A stretch of DNA of 64,000 nt from Fusicatenibacter saccharivorans (GCF_015557635.1 NZ_JADNOP010000015.1:1-64000), one strand, 5' to 3'; shown: positions 31,696 through 40,567, counted from the first letter of the stretch. Notes: generated by a model from the letters alone, not told the origin. Numbers and translations are program-made.

Positions 31696-33855
31696 TTATT
31701 TGCTGAACATTTTGTTGGTGGAAACGCTCAGAGTTGCGCTCTCTTTGTAAGGTCTTACCAGCAGATATACAAATCCAATGATGAGCAGAACAGCAACTAC
31801 CGTTCCGATTCCAAAACCGCCGCCGATGAACAGGTTACCGATCTGATAGATGCACAGGGATACAACATAGGCAAGCAGTGTCTGATATCCGATTGCAGTA
31901 AAAAACCATTTGGTATTGTTCATCTCACGTTTGATTGCACCCATTGCTGCGAAGCACGGTGCGCACAGAAGGTTGAATACCAGGAAGGAATAAGCTGCTA
32001 CCGTAGATAAGCTTCCTGCGAGCTGTCCCCAGATCTCGGCGCCGTCTTCTGCAACTTCACCAAAGCCAAACAGGATACCAAAGGTACCAACAACGTTCTC
32101 TTTTGCGATCAGTCCGGAAACAGCTGCAACAGCCATCTTCCAGTCGCCCCATCCAAGAGGTGCAAACAGAGGAGCGATCACGCTTCCGATGGAAGCCAGG
32201 ATACTGTCATTTAACTGCTCGGCTTCCAGCATTCCGAAGGATCCGTCAACCCATCCGAAGTTCATCAGGAACCACAGAACGATGGTGGACATCAGGATGA
32301 TCGTACCGGCTTTTTTGATGAAGGACCAGCCACGCTCCCACATGCTGCGAAGAACGTTGCTTACCGTCGGCCAGTGGTAAGCCGGAAGCTCCATAACAAA
32401 CGGAGCCGGATCACCGGCGAACAGTTTTGTTTTTTTCAGGATGATACCGGAGCAGATGATTGCTGCAATACCAACGAAGTAAGCACTTGGTGCAACCCAG
32501 GAAGCTCCATTAAACAGGGCGCCTGCGATCAGGGCGATGATTGGAAGTTTTGCTCCACAAGGTACAAACGTTGTTGTCATGATGGTCATTTTACGGTCAC
32601 GGTCATTCTCGATGGTACGGGAAGCCATGATACCAGGAACACCGCAGCCACTTCCGATCAGCATCGGAATGAAGGATTTTCCGGAAAGTCCAAATTTACG
32701 GAAGATACGGTCCATGATGAATGCAACACGCGCCATGTAACCGCAGGACTCCAGAAATGCCAGGAACAGGAACAGTACCAGCATCTGCGGTACGAATCCA
32801 AGTACGGCACCAACACCGGCAACAATACCATCCAGGATCAGACCCTGCAGCCAGTCAGCGCAGTGGATCGCGTTCAGCAGATTTTCAATGGCCGGCGGAA
32901 TGATCTCTCCAAAGAGTACATCGTTGGTCCAGTCCGTTACAAAAGTACCTACTGTTGTGACAGATACATAATATACAACCCACATAACAACTGCAAAGAT
33001 CGGAAGTGCCAGCCAGCGGTTGGTTACGATCCGGTCGATCTTATCCGATGTTGTCATGGCGTTTTTCTTGTTCTTTGTGACACAGTCGCCGATGATGCTG
33101 GAAATATAAACGTAACGCTCGTTTGTAATAATACTCTCGGTATCGTCATCAAATTTGTCTTCCAGCTGTTTGATCTCGGCAGATACATCCGGAACGGATT
33201 TCATCTGCTCTGTGATCTTATCATCTTTCTCCAGAAGTTTGATTGCAAAGAAGCGTTTCTGCTCATTTACAATATCACTTCCGAGTTTGCTCTCAACGGT
33301 GCGGATGACTGCCTCCACATCCTTGTCAAACTCATGAACCGGTACAGCAGCACCTTTTTTCTGTGCAATCTGCACTGCTTTATCAGCAGCTTCTTTGATT
33401 CCGGTTCCTTTCAGAGCAGAGATGGTTACAACTTCACAGCCCAGCTTTTTCGCCAGTTTGTCGATATGTATTTTGTCTCCGTTCTTCTCAACAATATCCA
33501 TCATGTTGACAGCCATGATCACCGGAATACCAAGTTCCATGATCTGTGTGGACAGATACAGGTTACGCTCAATGTTGGTACCATCTACGATGTTCAGGAT
33601 CGCATCTGGTCTTTCATTAATCAGGTAATTTCTGGCTACCACTTCCTCCAGTGTATACGGAGATAAAGAATAGATACCCGGAAGGTCCATGATGGTGACA
33701 TCTTTGTGGCCTTTGAGCTTTCCTTCTTTTTTCTCGACGGTTACACCTGGCCAGTTTCCTACGAACTGGTTGGAGCCTGTCAGTGCATTGAACAATGTTG
33801 TCTTACCGCAGTTCGGGTTTCCTGCGAGTGCAATCTTAATTGCCATTTTTTCCAT
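31696..33855 (-). CDS. feoB: Ferrous iron transporter FeoB
   Basis: This is the main Fe2+ importer, 719 residues. The N-terminal G domain has G1 GNPNCGKT, the G2 region NWPGVTVEKKEG, G3 DLPG and G4 NMMD. A helical GDI-like domain follows to about residue 270. The membrane part has about eight to ten segments with the two Gate regions (GSGCGVPGIMASRT, and VPCGAKLP in between) that carry conserved cysteines. The start at 33855 has GAGGGG close to it; the in-frame ATG at 33846 is about as good. It follows two feoA genes, with a GTTAG-N6-CTAAC palindrome in the gap. Confidence 0.96.
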   Translation of the reverse strand: MEKMAIKIALAGNPNCGKTTLFNALTGSNQFVGNWPGVTVEKKEGKLKGHKDVTIMDLPGIYSLSPYTLEEVVARNYLINERPDAILNIVDGTNIERNLYLSTQIMELGIPVIMAVNMMDIVEKNGDKIHIDKLAKKLGCEVVTISALKGTGIKEAADKAVQIAQKKGAAVPVHEFDKDVEAVIRTVESKLGSDIVNEQKRFFAIKLLEKDDKITEQMKSVPDVSAEIKQLEDKFDDDTESIITNERYVYISSIIGDCVTKNKKNAMTTSDKIDRIVTNRWLALPIFAVVMWVVYYVSVTTVGTFVTDWTNDVLFGEIIPPAIENLLNAIHCADWLQGLILDGIVAGVGAVLGFVPQMLVLFLFLAFLESCGYMARVAFIMDRIFRKFGLSGKSFIPMLIGSGCGVPGIMASRTIENDRDRKMTIMTTTFVPCGAKLPIIALIAGALFNGASWVAPSAYFVGIAAIICSGIILKKTKLFAGDPAPFVMELPAYHWPTVSNVLRSMWERGWSFIKKAGTIILMSTIVLWFLMNFGWVDGSFGMLEAEQLNDSILASIGSVIAPLFAPLGWGDWKMAVAAVSGLIAKENVVGTFGILFGFGEVAEDGAEIWGQLAGSLSTVAAYSFLVFNLLCAPCFAAMGAIKREMNNTKWFFTAIGYQTLLAYVVSLCIYQIGNLFIGGGFGIGTVVAVLLIIGFVYLLVRPYKESATLSVSTNKMFSK

Positions 33856-33929
33856 GCCCCTCTTTCTTTGATTTTTACTGATTTTAATAACTTCACAAGC
33901 CTTACCAATATTGGCTGCAGCTTGCTTTT

Positions 33930-33945
33930 GTTAGCATCCGCTAAC
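33930..33945. promoter_or_regulatory. GTTAG-N6-CTAAC palindrome between feoA and feoB
   Basis: GTTAG (33930-33934), CATCCG, CTAAC (33941-33945). The symmetry extends outward (TTGTTAG...CTAACAA, GCTT...AAGC), so it can also fold as a hairpin. It is the same palindrome as at the two main promoters of the island, and may give feoB separate control. Confidence 0.6.
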
Positions 33946-33962
33946 AAGCAGGCAAAAAAAAT

Positions 33963-34184
33963 TTACTCTACTTCAATCATTTCGGCATCTGCTTTTCTTA
34001 AGGATAATTCGTATCCTCTGACGGTTACTTCGACCGGATCGCCGAGCGGAGCAACTTTGCGCACGAATACGTCAACACCCTTGGTGATTCCCATATCCAT
34101 GATTCTTCTTTTGACCGGACCGGAGCCGTTGAGTTTTACAACTTTAACGGTTTCTCCTACGGAAGTCTCTTTTAAAGTCTTCAT
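33963..34184 (-). CDS. feoA: FeoA family protein (second copy)
   Basis: This is a 73-residue SH3-like protein that supports FeoB. Typical features are the SVGETVKVVKLNG start, RRIMDMGITKGVDVFVRKVAPLGDPVEVTVRGYELSLRK, and a C-terminal acidic end. The two FeoA-type proteins of this operon share only the fold-level pattern (the MG-x-xxG-xx-V turn), so they are not a recent duplication. It is 20 bases after the first feoA. Confidence 0.93.
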   Translation of the reverse strand: MKTLKETSVGETVKVVKLNGSGPVKRRIMDMGITKGVDVFVRKVAPLGDPVEVTVRGYELSLRKADAEMIEVE

Positions 34185-34203
34185 CTTCTCTCCTTCTTTC
34201 CTA

Positions 34204-34413
34204 TCAAATCAGGATTTTGGCTGCCATATCTTTTCCAACGGCTACCCTGGAATCTTTCACATTCACGATGAGATTGCCGTCGATTTCCGATACGACTGTC
34301 ACGTTTCCGCCAACGACGAAGCCAAGATTTTCAAGAAATCTTCTGGTCTCTTCTTTTCCGCCAACTTTTCTGATTGTGTAACATTCGCCTGGATTTGCCA
34401 TCGTTAAAGGCAT
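34204..34413 (-). CDS. feoA: FeoA family protein (first copy)
   Basis: This is a 69-residue FeoA-type protein (MPLTMANPGECYTIRKVGG, RRFLENLGFVVGGNVTVVSEIDGNLIVNVKDSRVAVGK). I chose the ATG at 34413, nine bases after AGGAGG; a TTG two codons earlier is too close to the site. It leads the operon feoA-feoA-feoB-small Cys-rich protein-Fur-like gene. It differs from the second copy by a shorter C-terminal loop, and may bind FeoB at another stage. Confidence 0.9.
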   Translation of the reverse strand: MPLTMANPGECYTIRKVGGKEETRRFLENLGFVVGGNVTVVSEIDGNLIVNVKDSRVAVGKDMAAKILI

Positions 34414-34462
34414 AGTCAATTACCTCCTGTGTATGATAATGAGTTTCATCTCTATTTCAGTT

Positions 34463-34494
34463 GTTAGTATATGCTAACGTACGTTAGATGTCAA
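34463..34494 (-). promoter_or_regulatory. feo operon promoter built from GTTAG/CTAAC palindromes
   Basis: TTGACA (34494-34489), a 17-base spacer and TATACT (34471-34466) make a near-consensus promoter. The spacer contains CTAACGTACGTTAG (34474-34487), itself palindromic. GTTAG-TATATG-CTAAC (34463-34478) overlaps the -10 box. The whole core promoter is therefore operator, which fits strong metal-dependent repression. The regulator could be the adjacent Fur-like protein or a DtxR/MntR-type protein elsewhere. Confidence 0.8.
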
Positions 34495-34586
34495 CTGCTT
34501 TTTTACTATTTTTTTGTATTTTTTTCTGAAATTTACTCCGTTACTGAGAAAAAGCCTTCGTTAAGGGCCCTGTTTTTTTGAAAAAT

Positions 34587-34630
34587 AAGGCAGAACAGAG
34601 AAATTTCGTATCTCCCTGTTCTGCCCTTTT
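34587..34630. terminator. Bidirectional terminator after the peptidase-acetyltransferase gene
   Basis: GGCAGAACAG (34589-34598) pairs with CTGTTCTGCC (34616-34625), with further pairs inside. T-rich tracts follow on both strands. Confidence 0.8.
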
Positions 34631-34645
34631 TGCTTTCCATTTTTT

Positions 34646-36820
34646 TTAGAAACGGTACATCATCTTATGCCATTTTGCACCGCCATGTGTCGAGTCGGAA
34701 AGTTCAATATATTCGTATCCGATCCTTTTGTAGAATGGAATCATATGATCCTTGCACGTAAGAACAACGGCTTTTTTGTCACGCTCTCCTGCGCTTTTTA
34801 CCATATGACGCATCAGTGCTTCTCCAATGCCCTGTTTCTGGAACTTCGGATTGACGTCCAGTCCGAAAATCATCTGATAATCACCGTCCGGGTTGTGCAG
34901 CGTGGCGTCATGGTAGAGTGCATCCGCCAGATAATCGGTATCCGCACAGCAGCCATTGCAGAAGCCTGCGATTTCGCCGTCTTCGGTTTCCGCTACAAAA
35001 AAGCTGTTTTTGCAGGTTTTGTACCGCTCCATGAAGTCTTCATAACCTGCCGCCTCGGCAGCCGGGAAACATAGCGCCTCCACCTCGGCTACCTTTTTCA
35101 GATCTTCGTCTTTTACCGGACGGATCGTATACTTTACTTTTCGTTTTAAATAGGGCTTCAGTCCCGCAACGACTTCTTCCACCGTTCCATCCACGAACGG
35201 ATTCTTCAGTCCGGCCAGCTCCAGCAGTGCAAAATATCCCTTGCTTCCGCCTGCCTGGCAGAGACGGTAATAATCGCCCCACGCCTTTTCCGGCTCTTTT
35301 TTGGAACGCTCAAAGAACTGGAAAGCACAGATCTGTGCCAGCGCATAATCAATATAATAGAACGGGTTCACAAAGATATGCTGCTTCTGCATCCAGAAAC
35401 CGCCCTCCTCGAGGAACTTGTGGCCGTCATAATTTCTCCATGGCATATAGGTCAGCTCTAACTGATGCCAGATCGCACGGCGCTCCTTGGCCGTCATGCC
35501 GATATTTTCAAATACCTTATGCTGGAACTCATCCACACATACCATGTACGGAATCACTTCCAGCGCGCTCATCAGGTGCGCATAACGGTAATCATCTGCT
35601 TTCTCTCCAAAGAATGCATTCATCCAGGGGTATGCGAAATGCTCCATTGTCATCGAGTGAATCTCCGCCACCTCGCTTGTCGGGAATACCATATCCATAA
35701 ACGGAATCTGTTTTGCCGCCGTATAAGCCTCGAATGCATGGCCCGCCTCATGAGTCAGAACATCAACGTCCGCGCTCGTACCATTAAAATTGGAGAAGAT
35801 GAACGGCGCCTTGAACGTATTCAGAAATGTGCAGTAACCGCCTGTCTGTTTTCCCGGCTTCGTCTCCAGGTCAAACAGCTCATGCTCCACCATAAAATCA
35901 AAGAACTCACCCGTCTCTTTCGACAGCTCATGGTACATCTTCTGCGCCTTCGCAACCAGTTCCTCCGTCGTTCCTTCCGGAACCGCGTTTCCTTCCGGGA
36001 AAATCAGCTCCTCATCGTAATAATGCAGCCTGTCCACTCCAAGCCGTTTCTCCTGCTCCTTCCGAAGCTCCAGGCAGAGCGGTACAATCTTCTCCTTCAC
36101 CTGCGCACGGAACCTTGCAACATCCTCCGCCGTATAATCGTATCTTCCATAGCTCAGGTAAATAAATTCAATGTAAGAAGAAAATCCCAGCTTCTTCGCA
36201 ATTTTATCGCGCAGCGGAACCATCTTGTCATACAGCGCATCCAGCTCCCCGGAAATCTCTTCATACAAATCTCCCCATGCCGTCATCGCCTCTTTCCGCA
36301 TCTGGCGGTCCGTACTCTGCATCGCCTTCAGCAGTCCATAAAAATTACACGTTTCGCCCTTAAATTCCGTCGAAGCATTCGCCGTAATTTTACTGTATTG
36401 CTGCGTCAGATTCGCCTCTTCGATCAGATCCTCCACGATACAGTCGTCCGCTAATTTTTGGCCAACCTCCATATTCTTCACAAAAAATTCCCCGAACTCC
36501 TCTGCAAACTCTTTGATAAACGGAGACTCCAGAATCACCTTCTCTGCCTTTTGTATCAGCAGATGGATCGCCGGAATCGTCTCATTCCAGAACTGAACCT
36601 CTCCTTCATAAAACGAATCTCTGGTGTCCACCGTATATCTTACCTGCGCCACTTCCGCCATTGTCGCCCAGGCATCCTCGCGCGTTTTTTCTTCCATAAA
36701 AAGTCCGCGCAGCTCCTCATATGATTTTGCCTCTTTGAGCGCCTTCGTATACGCTCTTACTTTTTCCCGCTCTGCCTCCATGTCCGGCCTTACGTATTCA
36801 ATTTCCGAAAACTTTTTCAT
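34646..36820 (-). CDS. Fusion of M3-family oligoendopeptidase and GNAT acetyltransferase
   Basis: Residues 1-561 form a complete M3 (PepF/thimet-type) peptidase: the zinc site HEAGH is at 357-361, and helical segments before and after match the family. From residue 562 (VKYTIRPVKDEDL) to 724 there is a GNAT N-acetyltransferase, with the acetyl-CoA loop FQKQGIGEAL and the C-terminal beta-bulge FYKRIGYEYIEL. M3 oligoendopeptidases of this group normally end near residue 560-565. The frame is continuous across the join with no stop. Peptide cleavage coupled to acetylation of the products, or simply joint expression, are both possible. The product is cytoplasmic. Confidence 0.88.
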   Translation of the reverse strand: MKKFSEIEYVRPDMEAEREKVRAYTKALKEAKSYEELRGLFMEEKTREDAWATMAEVAQVRYTVDTRDSFYEGEVQFWNETIPAIHLLIQKAEKVILESPFIKEFAEEFGEFFVKNMEVGQKLADDCIVEDLIEEANLTQQYSKITANASTEFKGETCNFYGLLKAMQSTDRQMRKEAMTAWGDLYEEISGELDALYDKMVPLRDKIAKKLGFSSYIEFIYLSYGRYDYTAEDVARFRAQVKEKIVPLCLELRKEQEKRLGVDRLHYYDEELIFPEGNAVPEGTTEELVAKAQKMYHELSKETGEFFDFMVEHELFDLETKPGKQTGGYCTFLNTFKAPFIFSNFNGTSADVDVLTHEAGHAFEAYTAAKQIPFMDMVFPTSEVAEIHSMTMEHFAYPWMNAFFGEKADDYRYAHLMSALEVIPYMVCVDEFQHKVFENIGMTAKERRAIWHQLELTYMPWRNYDGHKFLEEGGFWMQKQHIFVNPFYYIDYALAQICAFQFFERSKKEPEKAWGDYYRLCQAGGSKGYFALLELAGLKNPFVDGTVEEVVAGLKPYLKRKVKYTIRPVKDEDLKKVAEVEALCFPAAEAAGYEDFMERYKTCKNSFFVAETEDGEIAGFCNGCCADTDYLADALYHDATLHNPDGDYQMIFGLDVNPKFQKQGIGEALMRHMVKSAGERDKKAVVLTCKDHMIPFYKRIGYEYIELSDSTHGGAKWHKMMYRF

Positions 36821-36836
36821 CTTCTCTTACCTCCTT

Positions 36837-37433
36837 CTATTCCAGAACGCCCAGATTTTTCAACTCATGATAAACCCGGGACGCCGGCAGTCCCATCACA
36901 TTATAATAGTCTCCCTGGATTCCTTTCACAAACTTTGTCCCAAACACGGTCTGAATTCCGTATCCTCCAGCCTTATCCGACCACACAGGAGCCTCCCCCT
37001 CTTTCTCAAGAGCAAGATACCCGTTTATCTCCTCCTCTGTCATCGCATAAAACTCTACATCTGTGCGGTCACAGAACGATACCACACGCTTTGCGTCCCC
37101 CTCTGTTACCGCAATCGTAACTCCAGTATACACCTGATGCACCTTTCCCTGCAACTGCTGCATCATGCTTCTGGCATGTTCTATCCCCTTCGGCTTGCCA
37201 AGGATCTCCCCTTCAAAAGCCACAACCGTATCCGCCCCGATCACAACGGCATCCCCTTCGGTAATCTCCGCAACATCCAGACATTTCAGCCGTGAAAGCT
37301 CCTCCACAACCTTCTCCGGTTCCGCAGACGTCACAACTTCTTCCGCCCCTGAAGCCTGAACCTTACACCGTATTCCCAACATCTCCATCAACTCTCTTCT
37401 TCTGGGTGACCCCGAAGCCAATATCACTTTCAT
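36837..37433 (-). CDS. maf: Maf family nucleotide pyrophosphatase
   Basis: The protein hydrolyses non-canonical or modified nucleoside triphosphates; Maf of B. subtilis also slows septum formation when overproduced. Motifs: ILASGSPRRRELM at the N-terminus, GADTVV with the catalytic aspartate, and GKPKGIEHARSM. I chose the ATG at 37433 with GGAGAC upstream, giving 198 residues; the frame is open further upstream but unlike the family. It follows the RNase P RNA terminator, and its stop is 16 bases before the peptidase fusion gene starts, so both are probably co-transcribed. Confidence 0.93.
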   Translation of the reverse strand: MKVILASGSPRRRELMEMLGIRCKVQASGAEEVVTSAEPEKVVEELSRLKCLDVAEITEGDAVVIGADTVVAFEGEILGKPKGIEHARSMMQQLQGKVHQVYTGVTIAVTEGDAKRVVSFCDRTDVEFYAMTEEEINGYLALEKEGEAPVWSDKAGGYGIQTVFGTKFVKGIQGDYYNVMGLPASRVYHELKNLGVLE

Positions 37434-37525
37434 CCTGCTGTCTCCTTTATTTTTTCTTTCATGACATGCATTTTTTTCACACCATGCAGCGGTCCGCGGG
37501 AATGTGCGGCTTGCGCCAGATGGCC

Positions 37526-37594
37526 GGATAAAATAAGTACGCCGGGAACAAACACAATCCACTCGTGTCCGTTCCCGGCGTACTTATTTTATCC
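37526..37594. terminator. Long terminator after RNase P RNA
   Basis: A perfect 24-bp inverted repeat (37526-37549 and 37571-37594, containing AAGTACGCCGGGAAC) with a 21-nt loop. The T-rich outer part lies downstream on both strands. Confidence 0.88.
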
Positions 37595-37616
37595 AGATGC
37601 CTGAATTTCCGTCTTA

Positions 37617-37970
37617 TGCAAAGCAAAACGATAAGCCGGGTTATGTCGTGTGTAATCATCTATCCAATGGAACTGTCGCCAGTCCCCTTAAGCGACCCAC
37701 CTGAAAACATGACGGGCAGCCATATACGTTTTCTATTCGGTCTTGCTTCGGATGGGGTTTACATGGCTTTCTCTGTTACCAGAGAAACGGTAGTCTCTTA
37801 CACTGCCTTTCCACCCTTACCAGGAAAAACCTGGCGGTATCTCTCTGTTGCACTATCCCTGGAGTCGCCTCCGCCGGACGTTATCCGGCATCCTGCCCTG
37901 CGAAGCCCGGACTTTCCTCACCTGGCCCCTTTCGGTCCTGCCAGCCGCGATTACATATCTTACTTTGTCA
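37617..37970 (-). ncRNA. rnpB: RNase P RNA, class A
   Basis: The minus strand holds the universally conserved blocks in order: GAGGAAAGTCCGGGCT, GGTAAGGGTGGAAAGG, and near the 3' end AACCCGGCTTATCG. Helix P1 can be drawn from CAAAGTAA at the 5' end and TTGCTTTG at the 3' end, which sets the ends to within a few bases. P3, P8-P10 and P15-P17-like stems are visible (for example CCAGG/CCTGG and GTTTCTCTGGTAACAGAGAAA). The length of about 354 nt and the P1-to-P4 layout fit bacterial class A. It processes the 5' ends of tRNA. Confidence 0.93.
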
Positions 37971-37995
37971 AAAACGGAACATCAGACAGTTAATA

Positions 37996-38024
37996 ATCAT
38001 ACCACAAACTCTCTTTCTTGTCCA
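37996..38024 (-). promoter_or_regulatory. Promoter of rnpB
   Basis: TGGACA (38024-38019), a 17-base spacer and TATGAT (38001-37996) on the minus strand, about 26 bases before the mature 5' end. Confidence 0.65.
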
Positions 38025-38066
38025 TCCCCAAATCGCAGATCCCACAAAGCCATACAAAACAGCCTT

Positions 38067-39722
38067 TCACACATCAAAGCAGCTTCCCCCCACAAACTCC
38101 CGCAGAATCGAATTCTTGGGAATATCCTCAATCGGCACCCCGACAAAATAATCCAAAAACTTCAGCAGCCGCTTTGCCTCCTGGTACTCCGGCTCTCCCT
38201 CCTCAATCTGGAACAAAAGCGGCTCCGCATACAGCTTCAGCACCGAAAGCTCATACACCAGCGCTGAATTGAACATCACATCCGCCTTCTCCTGATTCGG
38301 GAAAATATTACGATCTTCCCCGCGGCGCACCGACGGCCACATCGCAATCGTCTCCTTCGCCGACGTCGCCCGTGTCCGGCTGTCACGCACCATACGCCGG
38401 ATCAGCCGGCCATCCGTCGTCGGAATCCGGTTGTGTTCATCCACATTAATCTGCGTCAGCGCACTGATATAAATCCGGAATTTACTTTCCGAAGGAAGCG
38501 ACCACGTCAGTTTTTCATTCAGCCCGTGAATCCCCTCCAGCACCAGCACATCAGTCTCCTTCATCTGAATAAAATTCCCCTTGTACTCGCGCTTGCCCGT
38601 CTTAAAATTAAAATACGGCAGTTCCACACGCTCTCCGTTCAAAAGTGCTGTCATATCCCGGTTCAAAAGCTCGATATCCAGTGCTTCCAGGCATTCAAAA
38701 TCATAGTCGCCGTTTTCATCCCGCGGCGTATCTACCCGGTTCACATAGTAATTATCAAGGCTGATCGGATGCGGCGTCAGACCATGCGCCGAAAGCTGGA
38801 TCGACAGCCGGTTGCAGAACGTCGTCTTTCCGGAGGAAGACGGACCCGCAATCAGCACAAATTTAACCTGCTTTCTTTCCGCAATCTGCTCCGCAATCTT
38901 CGCAATCTTCTGCTCCTGCAGCGCCTCCGCAATCAGCATCATCTGCTGAATATTGCCCTTCGTGATGCGTTCATTTAAGTCGGCAACCGTGGAAATTCCC
39001 ATCTGCTCACCCCAGCGCTCCGATTCCCGCTGCACCTGGAACACCTTCGGGGAGAGATTCGCCGCCGGCACCGTCTCCGGCGCCTTTTTCTCCGGCATCT
39101 GCAGCACAAAGCCGTCATCGTATAAATAGAGATCAAAATACTTCAGATAACTCGTATCATACGTCATAAATCCATAATAATAGTCTTCAAAATCCCCGAG
39201 ACTGTACAGATTCACACGGGAGACACGGCGGTAACGGAACAAGCGGTCTTTATCCGTCATGCCATGCAGCCGGAACCGTTCTCTCGCCTCGTGCGTATCG
39301 ACACTCCGCTTATAAATCGGCACCGCCTTTTCCACCTGTTCATGCATATACGCTTTTACTTCGTCCAAAAACGCCTGATTCAGCGTGATATCGCCGTCCA
39401 CCGTGTAGAAAAAGCCCGAACCCGCCGAAAAATGCAGCATCACATGGCGGATCTTATCGTAGCCTCCCACATGATACACCGCTTTTACCAGCAGAAGAGA
39501 AAGACTCCTCTGATACGTTTTATGTCCGATCTCATCCTCCGTTGTCACAAATTCCAGTTCACAGTCTTTTTTCAGCTGTTTGTGCAGCTCCCGCAGCCGT
39601 CCGTCCACTTTCACAAGGACAATCGGCGCGTCCATTGTTTTTTCAAAATCCTTTGCAATCTCATAATAAGAGCAATTTTCCGGATATTCGTATCCTTTTC
39701 CATCAATTGTTACCTGAATCAA
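38067..39722 (-). CDS. Nucleoside (uridine) kinase with ThrRS-like N-terminal domains
   Basis: This is a 551-residue protein. The N-terminus is a TGS domain (MIQVTIDGKGYEYPENCSYYEIA), then comes a region like the threonyl-tRNA synthetase second additional/editing domain (residues about 70-220). A P-loop uridine kinase domain starts with GPSSSGKTT at 293-301 and includes LDNYY and EGIHGLN. The combination is known in clostridia as a nucleoside kinase, and the use of the tRNA-synthetase-like part is not understood. The start codon is TTG, with AAGGAGG eight bases upstream. It is followed by the rnpB promoter region. Confidence 0.87.
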   Translation of the reverse strand: MIQVTIDGKGYEYPENCSYYEIAKDFEKTMDAPIVLVKVDGRLRELHKQLKKDCELEFVTTEDEIGHKTYQRSLSLLLVKAVYHVGGYDKIRHVMLHFSAGSGFFYTVDGDITLNQAFLDEVKAYMHEQVEKAVPIYKRSVDTHEARERFRLHGMTDKDRLFRYRRVSRVNLYSLGDFEDYYYGFMTYDTSYLKYFDLYLYDDGFVLQMPEKKAPETVPAANLSPKVFQVQRESERWGEQMGISTVADLNERITKGNIQQMMLIAEALQEQKIAKIAEQIAERKQVKFVLIAGPSSSGKTTFCNRLSIQLSAHGLTPHPISLDNYYVNRVDTPRDENGDYDFECLEALDIELLNRDMTALLNGERVELPYFNFKTGKREYKGNFIQMKETDVLVLEGIHGLNEKLTWSLPSESKFRIYISALTQINVDEHNRIPTTDGRLIRRMVRDSRTRATSAKETIAMWPSVRRGEDRNIFPNQEKADVMFNSALVYELSVLKLYAEPLLFQIEEGEPEYQEAKRLLKFLDYFVGVPIEDIPKNSILREFVGGSCFDV

Positions 39723-39775
39723 TTGTAATTCCTCCTTCTTGCAAAACTTTCTGAAAATTCAGAAGTGACAGAAAA

Positions 39776-39819
39776 GGCGCGCCCGAAAATTACAACTGCT
39801 GAAATTTTCAGACACGCCC
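39776..39819 (-). terminator. Terminator after trmK
   Basis: On the minus strand GGCGTGTC with AAAATT pairs with AATTTT and GGCGCGCC, followed by TTTT. The stem is imperfect but well placed, 20 bases past the trmK stop. Confidence 0.6.
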
Positions 39820-39839
39820 CTCTTGTGCAAACGCTGTCG

Positions 39840-40538
39840 TTACATCGTATGGAAACGCGCAAGCGCAGATTCCAGTACTGCCTCTTTTTCTTTTAATTCC
39901 CAAAGGCGCTGTGCTGCCTTTTCACTGGAGTGATCCGAAAGCTGGCGGATCAGCGTCTGGTTCTGCTCCTGCTGTTTCAGAAGGTATTCCCTCAGCACCG
40001 GATTTTCCTTTTCCAGAAGGCGCGGTCCATAGAAAAGCTCCTCCGCCTTCAGATTCTCCTTTTCCCCTGGCACTGCCCGCAGAATCGGATAATATTTTCC
40101 ATCCTCCTCTACAAAATTCTCCTGTGCAAGGAAAAATCCGTGTTCCAGAAGCCATGCACGCACGCGGTCGATATCCGACTGCGGCTCCAGGATCAGCTCC
40201 CGAAAACCGGACAGCAGCGGCTCACCTTCGCTTAAAATTCTTATGGTAAGCCCGCCGCCCATGCCCGCGATGAGAAGAGAATCACCCTCTCCCGCACGCA
40301 GGGCATGGAGTCCGTCGGAAAGTCTTGTTTCTATGTAGTCCCCCATCTGGTACTGCGCAATATGCTCCCTGGCCCGCTCCAGCGGTCCGCGGTTCACATC
40401 CATGGCGATTGCGGAGGAAATCTTCTTCTGTTCCAGCAGCGCAATCGGCACATAGCCGTGATCTGTTCCCACATCGACCAGGCAGCCGCCCGAGGTGACA
40501 AACTCCGCTACCGCGGAAAGTCTTTTTGATAACTGCAT
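39840..40538 (-). CDS. trmK: tRNA (adenine(22)-N1)-methyltransferase
   Basis: The enzyme methylates A22 of tRNA using S-adenosylmethionine. The SAM site is LVDVGTDHGYVPI, and the catalytic-loop region is LLIAGMGGGL followed by LEPQSD, as in the TrmK family. The C-terminal third is a coiled helical domain. At 232 residues the length is normal. It lies 29 bases downstream of rpoD, a pairing found in many Firmicutes. Confidence 0.92.
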   Translation of the reverse strand: MQLSKRLSAVAEFVTSGGCLVDVGTDHGYVPIALLEQKKISSAIAMDVNRGPLERAREHIAQYQMGDYIETRLSDGLHALRAGEGDSLLIAGMGGGLTIRILSEGEPLLSGFRELILEPQSDIDRVRAWLLEHGFFLAQENFVEEDGKYYPILRAVPGEKENLKAEELFYGPRLLEKENPVLREYLLKQQEQNQTLIRQLSDHSSEKAAQRLWELKEKEAVLESALARFHTM

Positions 40539-40567
40539 TTTCCTGTCGTCCTTTTCTTCCTCGCAGA

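Noticed and set aside
32374-33666. A 430-codon plus-strand open reading frame opposite feoB
   Set aside because: It mirrors the feoB codons and has no family likeness.
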